This document shows positions 19,743 to 29,142 of a DNA stretch of 64,000 nucleotides, piece after piece. The stretch comes from Cryoendolithus antarcticus (Eukaryota; Ascomycota; Dothideomycetes; Cladosporiales; Cladosporiaceae). Location: NCBI GenBank assembly GCA_002077065.1, contig NAJO01000034.1:62001-126000 (forward strand), written 5' to 3'. A program made the position numbers and the translations under genes. Within the stretch, counting starts at the first letter, position 1; each line of letters begins with the position of its first letter. Under the pieces are notes generated by a model, which saw nothing but the letters and a program-made list of their open reading frames with translations, was not told where the DNA came from and made no database searches.

Positions 19743-20501
19743 GTTGTGCCGCAGTGCCGCACTTTGAGGCGTGTCTGGGCGATGATGTATGCAATGTACT
19801 TGTCTTTATAGAGGTGTAGTGTGTGGATCGTGGAATGGGAGAGAACGATTTGACGTTCAAGACGTTCGTGAATGTTGTAGTACTTACAGGGTCGCGTCTT
19901 TAGTCTTCGACTTCGATCGACATCATATGACACGCCCCAGCCAACCAGCTGAAGCAAGATGGTGATGTGAAGCTGCTTTAAGCAAGAAACTCAATGAGCT
20001 TGACCATGTTGTAGCGGCACGGGCTTAGGCCAGCGTCGATGATTGGCTGCGCGTGCAAGATCTTGAAGATCTGCGCTGTACCTGCAGCCGGACCTCATGC
20101 CTTAATTGGCAATCCCCGTCAATATGTTGCTACCTGGATGTTGGCCGCATCGTCATCGGAGGACAAGTTATAGCAGCCGAAGATGCACCAAACTCAGAGA
20201 TCTGACGAAGGTGTAAAAGATACCCGCGCCAAGGCGTCGCGAAGCAGCGCGAGCGTGAAACGACGGGCTGTCTCGAAGCAGTCCTTGCGGTGCTGCGGAC
20301 CTGAACGCAACACAGTGACAAGCAGCAACATTGCTATTTGTCTAGGGAGCTACTCGATGTCGATGTATCTCCAATGACAAACGAGTCTCTCATTGATGGA
20401 GCAAGACGACGTATACTGAGGAGAGCGCGTGAAGGTTGACGCTTACCTACAATGTGTGAAATGCAAACACTCCATCAATGGTGAGTGTTCATTACTCAAT
20501 G
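19743..20501. other. intergenic, 0.76 kb
   Basis: Promoter of the Vps62-like gene and 3' flank of the telobox-Myb gene, both on the minus strand. No recognisable gene, repeat or RNA. Confidence 0.4.
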
Positions 20502-22064
20502 CTAGTTCTGTCCAACAAGCTCGTCAAGAGACGGAAAGTATGAGCTGCTTGCGATCCTACCATCGCTCAACAGTGGATTAAAGTAGTCGTTCATTGAGGG
20601 CAGCTCGAGCTGTAGATCGAAGTCGTTCGACGCGGTGATCGTGGCGAGAGATGGCAACATCGTGCTGCCAGTGTTGGTGTCGAACGGCGCGAACGTGGCG
20701 AACGGTGCCTGAGATGAGTGCGCTTGAAGACTGCCATGGCTCCAGAGATTGCTGTTTCCTCGAACGTGTACTGTTGGCTTGGCCTTGATTGGCTCAAGAG
20801 CCCAGTCAAGAATGCCGCGTCCCAGTACAACCGGCTGCGCGTCAAGTTCGTCATTATTGAAGAAGTCATATTCATGTTGTAGCAAAGAGCTGAAAGAGTC
20901 CACCCCATCGGGTACACTAGGCCGCTTCGGATGAGACAGTGGCAGGCTGTGTGGTGGCTCTACGTGAGGAGCGTCCCGAGACTTTGGCGCAGTCCCAAGA
21001 GCCTCACGGTCCTCTGCCGTTCTCGAAGCAGCGATGTGATCAGGTGGCAGACCTCGATCTGGTGGTGGAGGAAATACCGGAGGGCGTGCTGCCAGGCCAC
21101 TCTTGGCGTACTCTTCGGGATAACGCTGGCGAAACCTGTCGCGAAGATCTGTCGCTTTTCTTTGGTGTGGCCGAAACGTCTCGTCCTGCAAGATGAGGGC
21201 CCAAGCCTTACCGTGCTTAGCAAATCCTCGAAGCAGCGCCTCGTCTTCAGCTTGACTGTACCCATGACGGGAGCGGCGTTTTGTCGTCGGTAGATCACCT
21301 TCAATGCCTAACTTGGCTAGATCGGTGGCGTCCTTGCGTTCTGATCTTGCACTGCGTACAGGTGATGCCGCCTTAATTGAAATCGTTGATTGATGAGCAC
21401 TGCTGCCCTTCGCAGACAAAGATGTACCATACTTCTCGGGATAGCATACACGGAAGCGATCTTTGAGATCTAAAGCTGTTCGGCGATCGAAGTGGAAGTC
21501 AGTGGACTTTAAGATCTTAGTCCAGCTGCCCACTCCAAACTTCGCCACGCCTCGTAGCAGGTCGGCAGTCTCCTGTTCAGACCATTTGTTACGCGCAGAC
21601 CTGCCATCTTTGGGGACATTGAGCTGTACAGGTGTAACAATAGCCTTCTCAGATGCCGGGAGAGGCACTGGCGTCACAGGACCGGCGGCACCTCCAGCAG
21701 TTTGCGATGGCTGCTTTGGAGGCTGCTGTACCTTGATACTCGGCAGGAGGCCGGAGTTGGGCGGTGGCTGATACAGACCGCTCAGAGTAGGCGGGAGACG
21801 CGTCCTGCGCCCCTTGCCACTATCGCCTGGCCGAGAGGGCGGCTTGGGCAAGTCTCTAGCTTGACCATCGCCATCGATCCGCCTGCGCTTCGCGTTCGAC
21901 TCGCCCGTCAAGTCACGAGTGAGACCATCGAGCAGCAGGCGGCCGGGATCTTGCGTATGTAATGATGATGAGCCATGGAAGTGATGAGCTGGCGGTGCTG
22001 GCAGAGGCTCTACAGGATTAGGCCGATTGATGTAGTCCAACGAAGTCACCAAGCGGCCAGCCAT
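20502..22064 (-). CDS. double telobox Myb DNA-binding protein (Tay1/Teb1-like)
   Basis: Intronless, 520 residues from the ATG at 22064; the frame extends four codons further only to a TTG. Two Myb/SANT domains lie at about 158-212 (RNKWSEQETADLLRGVAKFGVGSWTKIL) and 266-316 (HGYSQAEDEALLRGFAKHGKAWALIL). Each ends in a telobox-type third helix: LDLKDRFR and TDLRDRFR, close to the VDLKDKWR consensus of telomere-repeat binders. Two tandem telobox Mybs is the layout of Yarrowia Tay1 and fission yeast Teb1, which bind TTAGGG-type DNA and also act at promoters. A basic NLS-like KRRR lies near residue 60, and the flanks are Pro-rich and likely disordered. Targets here are unknown. It is divergent from ribosomal protein eL37 with 270 bases between starts. 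Confidence 0.85.
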   Translation of the reverse strand: MAGRLVTSLDYINRPNPVEPLPAPPAHHFHGSSSLHTQDPGRLLLDGLTRDLTGESNAKRRRIDGDGQARDLPKPPSRPGDSGKGRRTRLPPTLSGLYQPPPNSGLLPSIKVQQPPKQPSQTAGGAAGPVTPVPLPASEKAIVTPVQLNVPKDGRSARNKWSEQETADLLRGVAKFGVGSWTKILKSTDFHFDRRTALDLKDRFRVCYPEKYGTSLSAKGSSAHQSTISIKAASPVRSARSERKDATDLAKLGIEGDLPTTKRRSRHGYSQAEDEALLRGFAKHGKAWALILQDETFRPHQRKATDLRDRFRQRYPEEYAKSGLAARPPVFPPPPDRGLPPDHIAASRTAEDREALGTAPKSRDAPHVEPPHSLPLSHPKRPSVPDGVDSFSSLLQHEYDFFNNDELDAQPVVLGRGILDWALEPIKAKPTVHVRGNSNLWSHGSLQAHSSQAPFATFAPFDTNTGSTMLPSLATITASNDFDLQLELPSMNDYFNPLLSDGRIASSSYFPSLDELVGQN

Positions 22065-22334
22065 CGTACCGAACAATTAGGCCATTACGCTAGATAATAA
22101 TGTATGAAATGATGCTATCATAGCAAATGCCGTGCCGCCCAAACGATTGATGGGTGATGATCAGAGGAGAGAGGATTGTATAGAAGTGAGATGCGAGACG
22201 TTAATTGCCTGAGGCATCAAGTCGGAGTCTTGGCATGCCACCGCTTTTCGACGCTCCGACTTCAAGATCGCAAAATTGAGGACAGCGACGTCAATCTTCC
22301 CCTCCAACCACGACATTCGCCAAATACCGACACA
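22065..22334. promoter_or_regulatory. divergent promoter, telobox-Myb gene / eL37
   Basis: 270-base shared upstream region. The eL37 side is pyrimidine-rich close to the ATG, as is common for ribosomal protein leaders. I searched by eye for TTAGGG or AGGGTT telobox sites on both strands and found none, so direct autoregulation by the neighbouring Myb protein has no sequence support here. Confidence 0.5.
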
Positions 22335-22815
22335 ATGAGTACGAACGGCGATACCTGGCATAGAGAGGGACATGGAGGCTAACAAATGCCACAGCGAAGG
22401 GAACGTCCAGTTTCGGAAAGCGCCACAACAAAACCCACGTCCTTTGCAGACGCTGCGGTACGCCAACATCATTGCCATATCGGACCCGCGAGCGCGATAC
22501 TAATGATGAAATATCAGGTTCCCGATCTCTCCACGTCCAAAAGCACACTTGCTCCAACTGCGGATACCCCAGCGCGAGCATCAGGAAATGTACGAGCACC
22601 CCGAACATCGCCAACGGATGAACTGTTGCAAAAGCAGTGGGGAATGTGGACTAACGCAATGAACAGACAACTGGGGAGAGAAGGCGAAGCGGAGGAAGAC
22701 CACCGGCTCCGGTCGCATGCGCACACTCAAGCTCGTAGCACGCAAGTTCAAGAACGGATTCCAGTCAGGCGCGCCATCGGGTGCTCGTGGAGCGAAGGCG
22801 ACTGCGTCGTCGTAG
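22335..22815 (+). CDS. RPL37: 60S ribosomal protein eL37
   Basis: Four coding exons: 22335-22338, 22395-22457, 22518-22589 and 22667-22815; introns of 56, 60 and 77 nt have good branch sites (GCTAACAA, TACTAATG, GACTAACG). The first coding exon is only four bases (ATGA); joining it to CG gives [16 protein letters not shown], the invariant eL37 N-terminus, which confirms the micro-exon. The zinc-binding cysteines are present as CRRCG and CSNCG, followed by [27 protein letters not shown]. The 95-residue length is normal. It is a core structural protein of the large subunit. Because the exons are small, the gene is easily missed; longer frames crossing it are artefacts. Confidence 0.96.
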
Positions 22816-23249
22816 AGGATGGCGTCGTACTTGACGAAAGTGGATGGAGTGGGAAATCATTGAGGATGGGGGTCGGACATCAGGGCAGACGAGGTCCTAC
22901 GGATCGAACACAAAAGCTGCAGCTATGATCTGCTAGCTCGACGATGTGCGTCAGAGGCCCGAATGCTGTCAAGCGCACACGCATATGTGAGCGTTATGTC
23001 ACTCTGCATGCACAAATGAAGGAAGCTGCTCTACTATCATCACTTCATACTCGTAATGCGACTACGTCGGTCTCAAACACGTGACCTTCGGTTCAAATCC
23101 AGACGCTGCACGCTGATCACGGTGTTGGAGACCTTACAGGACGTAGCACATCAAAGGGAGTAAGTGTCTTGTGCTGTACATAACCAAGAATCTCTGGGCC
23201 CACTCACACGAACCCCATATACATCCATCAATCATACCCACTCCTCGTG
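22816..23249. other. intergenic, eL37 to receptor gene
   Basis: Convergent interval. A tRNA-like GGTTCAAATCC at about 23090 was examined and rejected because its flanks do not form a T-stem. Nothing else seen. Confidence 0.45.
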
Positions 23250-24491
23250 TCATATCTCCTCACTCACCTTCCGTCTCCCCTCTTCCTTTCCAATCTCACT
23301 GTCACTTCCCCTCCCACTCAATCTCCCCATAGGAATGCCCACAGCCCGCTCGCTCCTCACGTTAACCACAGTCTCAGCCTTGACGCCATGCTGTAGCCCT
23401 ACCAGCCCGCCCTTGGCATCGAATAAGTTCTCCTGACTCCCCGCTCGACTCCCTAGCATGCCCTTGCTGTTCAGCCTGCCGTGTCGCCTCGCTCGTACGC
23501 CGCCAGTAGCAGGTCCGCCGGCTTCAATCGTCGTGACTGTGCCGAACGCGTCGTCGGGGCGTATGCGGAACGTCTCTATCACGCCTGCGTTCTCTGGGGG
23601 CAAATCGTCGCCGAAGATCAGACCTTGACGTGTGAGAGTGTAGAGGAGGACGTCCAGCCAGCCGTTGGAGGTGATCATGGCTGCGGCCGCGCATAGGGTC
23701 GTGTACGTCACGGTGCCTCCGGCCATGGTCGTCAGTCGCGCTGTCACTAGCGGCAGAGTGCAGACTACGTAGACGACAGGGTAAGCGATGATGAGCTTCG
23801 CTGCGGACTTGGCGCGAAGGGCTGTAGAGGAGGTGGTGTAGAAAGCCTCCTTCACTCGTCTCCGGAGGATCAGGAAGATCAATGTGTAGATGATCACGCT
23901 GCCGAACTCGGCGATGAGAATCCAAAAGTAGTGTAGCCAGAGACGCTCGTCTTTGTACTTCAAGTTGATCCAGCACCATGCACCGGCACGGACATAGTAG
24001 TCCTTGGGATGCATCACTGGACCGACAAGCGCGAGGACGTAGTTGAAGGTCCATAGCCCCGCGATCGTGGCGAGGAAGGTCTTGTAGCCTAGCCGAAAGT
24101 CATGCACAATGTCTGCGTAGCTGTGCACTGCTATCGCGAATGTGAAGAGCCCGCTCGACAAATCACCGGTGCTCACGAACCAGCCTTGGGCCCAGCAAGT
24201 CGGTGTGCCGACATTTATCGCGTTCGAGCGCAGCCATTGGGCGTTCAGCAGAAAGGCTATGGATTGCTGGATGTCGGCGAAGATGAGGTTTGTAATGAGC
24301 AGGAGAAACTGATTCGCTCGGGTATGGGTCTTGTGGTGTTGGAGGACCAGCTTGTAGGTCAGCCTGAGGAAGAGGGCTGTGGAGGCCAGAAATGAGAGGA
24401 AGCCGAAGAATGCCACTGCTGTTAGGCCGCGGTGGAGAGCTAGTGGGAGAGGTGAGAGGGAGCCAGGGTCACCGATCGATGGTACCGCCAT
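23250..24491 (-). CDS. seven-transmembrane receptor, fungal cAMP-receptor/Git3-like
   Basis: Intronless, 413 residues from ATG 24491. Seven hydrophobic segments occupy residues ~18-310, with an extracellular N-terminus lacking a signal peptide. Recognisable landmarks are NQFLLLITNLIFADIQQSIAFLLNAQW (TM2), CWAQGWFVSTGDLSSGLFTFAIAVHS (TM3 start with the conserved Cys), WCWINLKYKDERLWLHYFWILIAEFGSVIIY (loop 2 to TM5) and AKLIIAYPVVYVVCTLPL (TM6), the pattern of fungal Git3/cAMP-receptor-like GPCRs. The third intracellular loop is basic (LRRRVKEAFY). The C-terminal cytosolic tail of ~100 residues is rich in Arg, Gly and Ser, with possible phosphorylation sites. Ligand unknown; carbon or nutrient sensing is the usual suggestion for the family. 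Confidence 0.85.
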   Translation of the reverse strand: MAVPSIGDPGSLSPLPLALHRGLTAVAFFGFLSFLASTALFLRLTYKLVLQHHKTHTRANQFLLLITNLIFADIQQSIAFLLNAQWLRSNAINVGTPTCWAQGWFVSTGDLSSGLFTFAIAVHSYADIVHDFRLGYKTFLATIAGLWTFNYVLALVGPVMHPKDYYVRAGAWCWINLKYKDERLWLHYFWILIAEFGSVIIYTLIFLILRRRVKEAFYTTSSTALRAKSAAKLIIAYPVVYVVCTLPLVTARLTTMAGGTVTYTTLCAAAAMITSNGWLDVLLYTLTRQGLIFGDDLPPENAGVIETFRIRPDDAFGTVTTIEAGGPATGGVRARRHGRLNSKGMLGSRAGSQENLFDAKGGLVGLQHGVKAETVVNVRSERAVGIPMGRLSGRGSDSEIGKEEGRRKVSEEI

Positions 24492-26462
24492 GGTGAATTT
24501 CTGTTAACGAGTGCCAGGTTGCGTGTGCGAAGCAGTACCTATCGAGTGAGGGTCGCCGGACGCAAAGTCTGTCGATGATTGAGACGAAACTCTTAACGAC
24601 TATCCGAGCCAGCGATTGAGCCAAGAGGTGAGGTCGATATGAGCCTCAATTGCGGTGAGGGGCTCGCAGATCCCACGATATGAGTGATTCCAAGCCGAAT
24701 GTGGAGCATCTCAAGTAGTGAAAGTCATTCGAGTCATGGCCAACTGTGAGGCAAGTGAGGTGTCTCGAGTGAGGCTCGCGAGGCCGACAGGTGAACGCTT
24801 GGCCTTGAGGGAGGAGGATGGTAATGGAAGTTCTAGAAGACAGCGGGCCCTACCTGCTAAGCACTGACAGCGAGTGCGCAATTCAATGCCTACACGCATC
24901 AGCCATGGGCTGACCTTATCGCTTCTACGCACGGAAATACATCTCTTTCGCCACCAGCGCCGCACTGCGGCAGCAAAGGGCAGACCGCGTTGCCGGTTCC
25001 TGACAGGGCAGCCAGATGAACGACGCCGCACATGCACATCCTGCACGAACGACTTCTCGAACACACCTCGGCTCCACCGGCCAGAGTGCATCAAGCGCCT
25101 GCAGGTGCACTTTGGCGATATGAGCGCGAGTCGCGCCTGGCCGCGGCGGCACGGCGACCTTGCCCTATCCGATGTAGTGACAGGACGTGATCGCAAGCCA
25201 CCAAATGGCCGGGTGAAGTCGAGCGAGTCAGTGCGTCGCACTAAGACGGGTGAGGAAGCTGGGGTTACGAGGAGGCTTGTTTTTCGGAAGAGAGCGAAGG
25301 AGATTGTTTCATGTTGGATGTGAACACGCTCTCTTCCCGGGCCGAGAGTTCAGCGGGGAGGATTGCGCGTGCATGACCACGTGCGAGCATGCGTGAATAT
25401 GCAGGAGGTGGCCAGTAGGAACGAGAGGCATGCATGTCGTGGCGTCTGCGTGCGATCAGTGCGTCTTCGCGTCCATGCACATGGAAAAGCGCATGTTCCA
25501 CCAAAGAAAATCGCGCAGGTTTGCAGAAACTGCATCGGTCGATTGATCGACCGAGGTAGTTATGTGTTGTGATGCGAAGGATCATTAGACGACAATGTCA
25601 AACGCCTGCAGAAGCGACGCTGACAATCTGCAGTCCGGTCCAACGACTAGAGGCCATAATGCGATCTTCGCTTTATGCCATGCTATCGCCATCAGTGATC
25701 TTCAGTGTATAATAGATTGCGCATCTGCTGTGCACTTCCCCACCTTCTGACATCGACACGGTCGAGCTGCCTCCAGATGAGGTTTATCGAGGCCGAGCAG
25801 TCTTTTGGTCGATCAGTTGCAATCTCGACCTATCGTTCGATGAGTTTCAATTCCTACTATGGAGTAGATACGGCTGTCATGTTGACGTCGGAAGCGCCAC
25901 GACCATCTTGCATCGATTCAGGTACGGCATGTCATCGGGGCACTTTTGCCAACTCCTGACTTGAGATGCCATCACACCACGATCTTACGGACGCCACCGT
26001 CTCGTGACAGTCCGTCAAGCTGCATAGACATGCAGGTTCTGCGACGTCTGTTTGGTCGAGATGGAAGGTAAGTGAACCTGGTAACGATGTGAACTCTCTT
26101 AATTCAAGATGTATTCTGCCAAGCGAGCCAAGCCACACCCGTCGTGCAGGACCGCGCAGGCGACGGTGAGCAACGGGATGCCGAAGGGTATGGTAACTCA
26201 GCTACGCATCAGTGTCCAGCTTCACCCAACACCTCGATGCAGGAGACTGATGACACAGTTCCAAGTAGCCTTTTTGCTGGCAAGAACATCTGGGGCATGG
26301 AAACGGATGGACAAACTCCATACTCCTGTCTGAGGTGGCAATCATTACCTCCTACGCTCTCATAATGGACAAGTAGCCCATGTCTACCTATGTCCAAAAC
26401 ACATCTCAGTCCTCTCCCTTTCCCAAATACAGACTCCGTACTCCTGTCCCATTGCGATGCCC
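24492..26462. other. gene-poor interval, ~2 kb
   Basis: Longest gene-free stretch here. Open frames at 24874-25323 (plus) and 24711-25241 (minus) overlap each other, are Arg-rich and patternless, and look like chance frames. Between 25600 and 26460 there are only short frames. A near-perfect inverted repeat lies at 25535-25554 (listed separately). No transposase, reverse transcriptase or terminal repeats found. Confidence 0.45.
25535..25554. repeat. 20-bp inverted repeat with CGG-N12-CCG ends
   Basis: Two perfect 9-base arms, TCGGTCGAT and ATCGACCGA, separated by TG. It contains inverted CGG and CCG triplets 12 bases apart, the form bound by dimeric Zn2Cys6 fungal regulators, and could equally form a short hairpin. 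No adjacent gene start makes its role clear. Confidence 0.4.
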
Positions 26463-28775
26463 TTAAACAAGCATTCCCAGAACCAAGGCGACTCCAGCAG
26501 CAAACCCCCAAAGCGCGGCAGTCAAACTCGCCCAGTCGACTCGAAAAGGACCCGGCGCAGTGCGCTGACCCTGTGATCTCAACCTGAAATTGATGCCATC
26601 CAGTGCCTCGCGATTGATCGTCAGAGTGGTGGTGGCACTCGACGCATCAACATATGTCGCCGTATAGGCTGGCGGAGGGGTCTGGGGCGCACCACGGGCT
26701 GTGATCGGCCCCTGAGTCGGGCGTGTGTGCTGCATTGGTGGCCCTACCATTACAGTCACGCCCGTGGTCTCGGAAGTGCGCTGAGCTGATGCTGACGGCA
26801 CCAAGAATGCTAGAATGCAGATCACCGCCAGCGAGAGCGCAATCTTCTTGAAGAAGCTTGATGGGCGCCTGGAACGGTCGATGAGCCCACCGAGTGGCTC
26901 ATGCTTCGGCGCAGTAGACGCTGGAAGCGAGACAGTCGCCTCCGCCGTCCTAGTCAGCGAAGGCGTAGCGCCGGCTGCTGTCGCTGTTGCGCCCTCAGAT
27001 TCGAGCACGGCGGGGAGACTGATCGAGCCTCGCGCTATACCTACGAGGCAAAGCATCGCTACTGCCACGGTAAGCCAGCTCAGTCCGGCACGAGGAACAC
27101 CGGCGTTGTGGTGAGGATTGGAGATCCCGCCTCCGCTCTGCGACCCTGGACCTGGCGCCACGTAGATGGTAAGCGGCCCGTTGGCCTGCGCCAAGGTAAG
27201 AGGCAGCAAGGACGTGAGAGTGAGCACTATAGCGACAAATATGCCACGGCCGGTAAGGGTCGTCCAGGCGACCGAAATGCTGACCAGACCTAGTGCAATC
27301 GTGGGCCAGCTCTTGGAGAGCATGACCGCATCGGAAACAGCCGCCGGAACCCAGGTGAGAGAGTCCCCAGTGGTGCTGTTTGTCAGGTCCGAGATATTGA
27401 CGACGGGGCTCGAATCGCCGATGTTCTCCGCCAGAGCCAAAGGCAGCAAGCAAGCGAACGCAAGGAACACCGCAGCAAAGATACCACGTCCCGGCGGAGT
27501 GTTTCGGACCAGCGCGATGCCGAGCAGCGCGCAGGCAAGTGCTAAGAGGTTGGCGGAGCGAAGCGATGCACTGCCATGGTCCGGAGTATAGTCAGGGCTA
27601 TAGCTAGAGAAGTGACAGGCAGTGGCATTGGATATTGGATAGCTGGTACCTGCTGCTCGAGCCAGTGGCAGCAGCGCGGCAACTGTGAGTCCAGCAACAA
27701 TGAGGACCAGAGCCCGGCTGATAGATCGCCGACCCTGCGCGCTGATGGCGACTCCATGCGTGCCCGATGGTACCCGGACCCTAGTTGGTGCTGCTATGCG
27801 CCTCAGTCGATCTCCACGAGACAAGAGACCGACCACGCTAGCTACCAGCGCGAGCGGCCAGCTGACGGTCTGCCTCGAGCCAGCGTTGACAAACCAGCTT
27901 TGCGGCTTACCCTTTTGCATCCACCAAGTGCCGTTGCTGCCGTTCAGCGTCGCGATGCTAGTGATCATCGCCATGGACGCTGTAGCGTTGATCGCCGATG
28001 TGCCGCTTGGATCAGCGAGTACAACAGGCATGAGGCACGCTGCTAGGATGAGCAGCACAAGCAGCGCGGCAATTCGGGTTACACCTGCGCTCTTTCGCTT
28101 CGGCTGGCGCGGTGCAAAGATTGATTGGGATGCGTCCTCGATGGTAGCCTGCGACTTCTCAAGCCCGGCGTGCTTGTCATGGTATGCCTCCGCGATGTCT
28201 GTCTGCCTCTCATCCGGCGAATCTCGGTAGTTCAGCGCTGCATACTTGGCCGTCATTGTCGAAGCCACGATCAGTGTGACAATCAGTCCCACTAGCGCGA
28301 TAGATCTGAGCGGGAGCCCCGTGGAAGGCGCAGCAGATACAAATCCGCCGTTGCCCACGGTCAGGATTGGCGTTAGTGTGTATCCCGAAAGCTGCTGCCG
28401 CTCTGGTCCCAGATTCGTCATAGTCGGTATCGGTGCCGTGGTGGCCTCCGCTGCTACACTCTTGATCGCTCCAGCTGCAGCGATGACCACAAGTCCCCAA
28501 AGCCCGTAATTTGGCCTCCGAGGTCGCATGTAAATTTCCTCTGCGAGCTTGACTCCGATGAACGAGGCAAGAAACCAGATGCCGAAGATCCAGAGGACTA
28601 GACTCTCTTGAGATGCCTCTAGGGTGTCATCGAAGGCGGGTGCCAATGGCGATGGTGATGGAGTGTGGTTCGGATATTGCCGACATGGGCATCCAAAGGT
28701 GTTAATGAGTGCCACCGATGTGTTGGTGGGTGGCCAGGGTGACGGAGTGGTTGACGATACAGCAGGAGTGTCCAT
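26463..28775 (-). CDS. polytopic membrane protein of reiterated signal-peptide-like helices
   Basis: Intronless, 770 residues, ATG at 28775. I recognise no family. About 13 hydrophobic segments are predicted by eye. Six of them (residues ~92-110, 235-254, 355-374, 431-449, 511-529 and 645-664) look alike: basic residues first (PKRKSAGVTR, GRRSISR, GRG, RSRRPSSFFKK), a hydrophobic core, then a small-residue end resembling a signal peptidase site (LMPVVLADP, LLPLARAAG, LLPLALAEN, LLPLTLAQA, LVPSASAQR). Each is followed by a short hydrophilic loop; the loops after four of the helices contain NxS/T sequons or are Thr/Pro-rich, and several end in SW or DW just before the next membrane segment (306, 490, 567, 748). 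This gives an in-out-in hairpin repeated about six times. The predicted topology puts the basic loops in the cytosol. Processing or export roles are untested inference. Confidence 0.7.
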   Translation of the reverse strand: MDTPAVSSTTPSPWPPTNTSVALINTFGCPCRQYPNHTPSPSPLAPAFDDTLEASQESLVLWIFGIWFLASFIGVKLAEEIYMRPRRPNYGLWGLVVIAAAGAIKSVAAEATTAPIPTMTNLGPERQQLSGYTLTPILTVGNGGFVSAAPSTGLPLRSIALVGLIVTLIVASTMTAKYAALNYRDSPDERQTDIAEAYHDKHAGLEKSQATIEDASQSIFAPRQPKRKSAGVTRIAALLVLLILAACLMPVVLADPSGTSAINATASMAMITSIATLNGSNGTWWMQKGKPQSWFVNAGSRQTVSWPLALVASVVGLLSRGDRLRRIAAPTRVRVPSGTHGVAISAQGRRSISRALVLIVAGLTVAALLPLARAAGTSYPISNATACHFSSYSPDYTPDHGSASLRSANLLALACALLGIALVRNTPPGRGIFAAVFLAFACLLPLALAENIGDSSPVVNISDLTNSTTGDSLTWVPAAVSDAVMLSKSWPTIALGLVSISVAWTTLTGRGIFVAIVLTLTSLLPLTLAQANGPLTIYVAPGPGSQSGGGISNPHHNAGVPRAGLSWLTVAVAMLCLVGIARGSISLPAVLESEGATATAAGATPSLTRTAEATVSLPASTAPKHEPLGGLIDRSRRPSSFFKKIALSLAVICILAFLVPSASAQRTSETTGVTVMVGPPMQHTRPTQGPITARGAPQTPPPAYTATYVDASSATTTLTINREALDGINFRLRSQGQRTAPGPFRVDWASLTAALWGFAAGVALVLGMLV
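27012..27491 (-). repeat. tandem ~80-codon internal duplication
   Basis: Residues 429-453 and 509-533 of the membrane protein align as GRGIFxAxxLxxxxLLPLxLA at an 80-residue (240-base) offset, and both units end near an SW dipeptide preceding a membrane helix. The underlying DNA is also alike (GGACGTGGTATCTTTG and GGCCGTGGCATATTTG). The second halves have diverged, so the outer limits given are approximate. Confidence 0.6.
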
Positions 28776-29142
28776 GGCTGTCGCCTGAGAGATGTCGTAA
28801 AGCGTCGGAGGCTTTGGATCGGAAGTATCGAGATGGAAGTCGATGACTTCGAAGGTGACGGGGGTGGTAGCGATAGAGCAGGAAAAGGGCGGAGGAGAGG
28901 AGTGCCGAAGAAACAGAGCGCGGAAGAAAAATCATAAGTACCACTAGACGTGGCCATTGCATGTCGACAGCTCGTCGTCACCACGCGGCAATGATGAAGG
29001 GGTCTATACCTGTCTGCTTACGACGCCGATGAGCCGCCCAGCAGTCCACGGCGGAAGATGAGGTACACTACATGCTTCAATACTGTGTGCGAAGTCGAAC
29101 ACTTCACATGCTTGCTATACTGCTTGCTGATAGGTCGACTCA
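28776..29142. other. intergenic, upstream of the membrane-protein gene
   Basis: Promoter region of the reiterated-helix gene and 3' flank of the Thr-rich gene, both on the minus strand. Purine-rich (GGAGG, GAAG) on the plus strand near 28850-28930, thus pyrimidine-rich ahead of the start. No gene seen. Confidence 0.45.

Noticed and set aside
22065..22334. Telobox binding site in the divergent promoter
   Set aside because: No TTAGGG or AGGGTT on either strand in this interval.
22386..22928. A 180-codon plus-strand frame over the eL37 gene
   Set aside because: It reads through introns in the wrong frame; the spliced eL37 reading explains the region completely.
23080..23115. tRNA-like GGTTCAAATCC
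   Set aside because: The bases on either side (CCTTC and AGACG) do not pair into a T-stem, and no anticodon or acceptor stem can be drawn.
24711..25323. Opposite-strand open frames of 150-176 codons
   Set aside because: Arg-rich frames that mirror each other on both strands, no domain, no signal peptide; typical of chance frames in GC-rich DNA.
27166..28230. Plus-strand open frames of 130-181 codons opposite the membrane-protein gene
   Set aside because: They are antisense shadows of its Ala/Leu-rich codons; no coding signature of their own.
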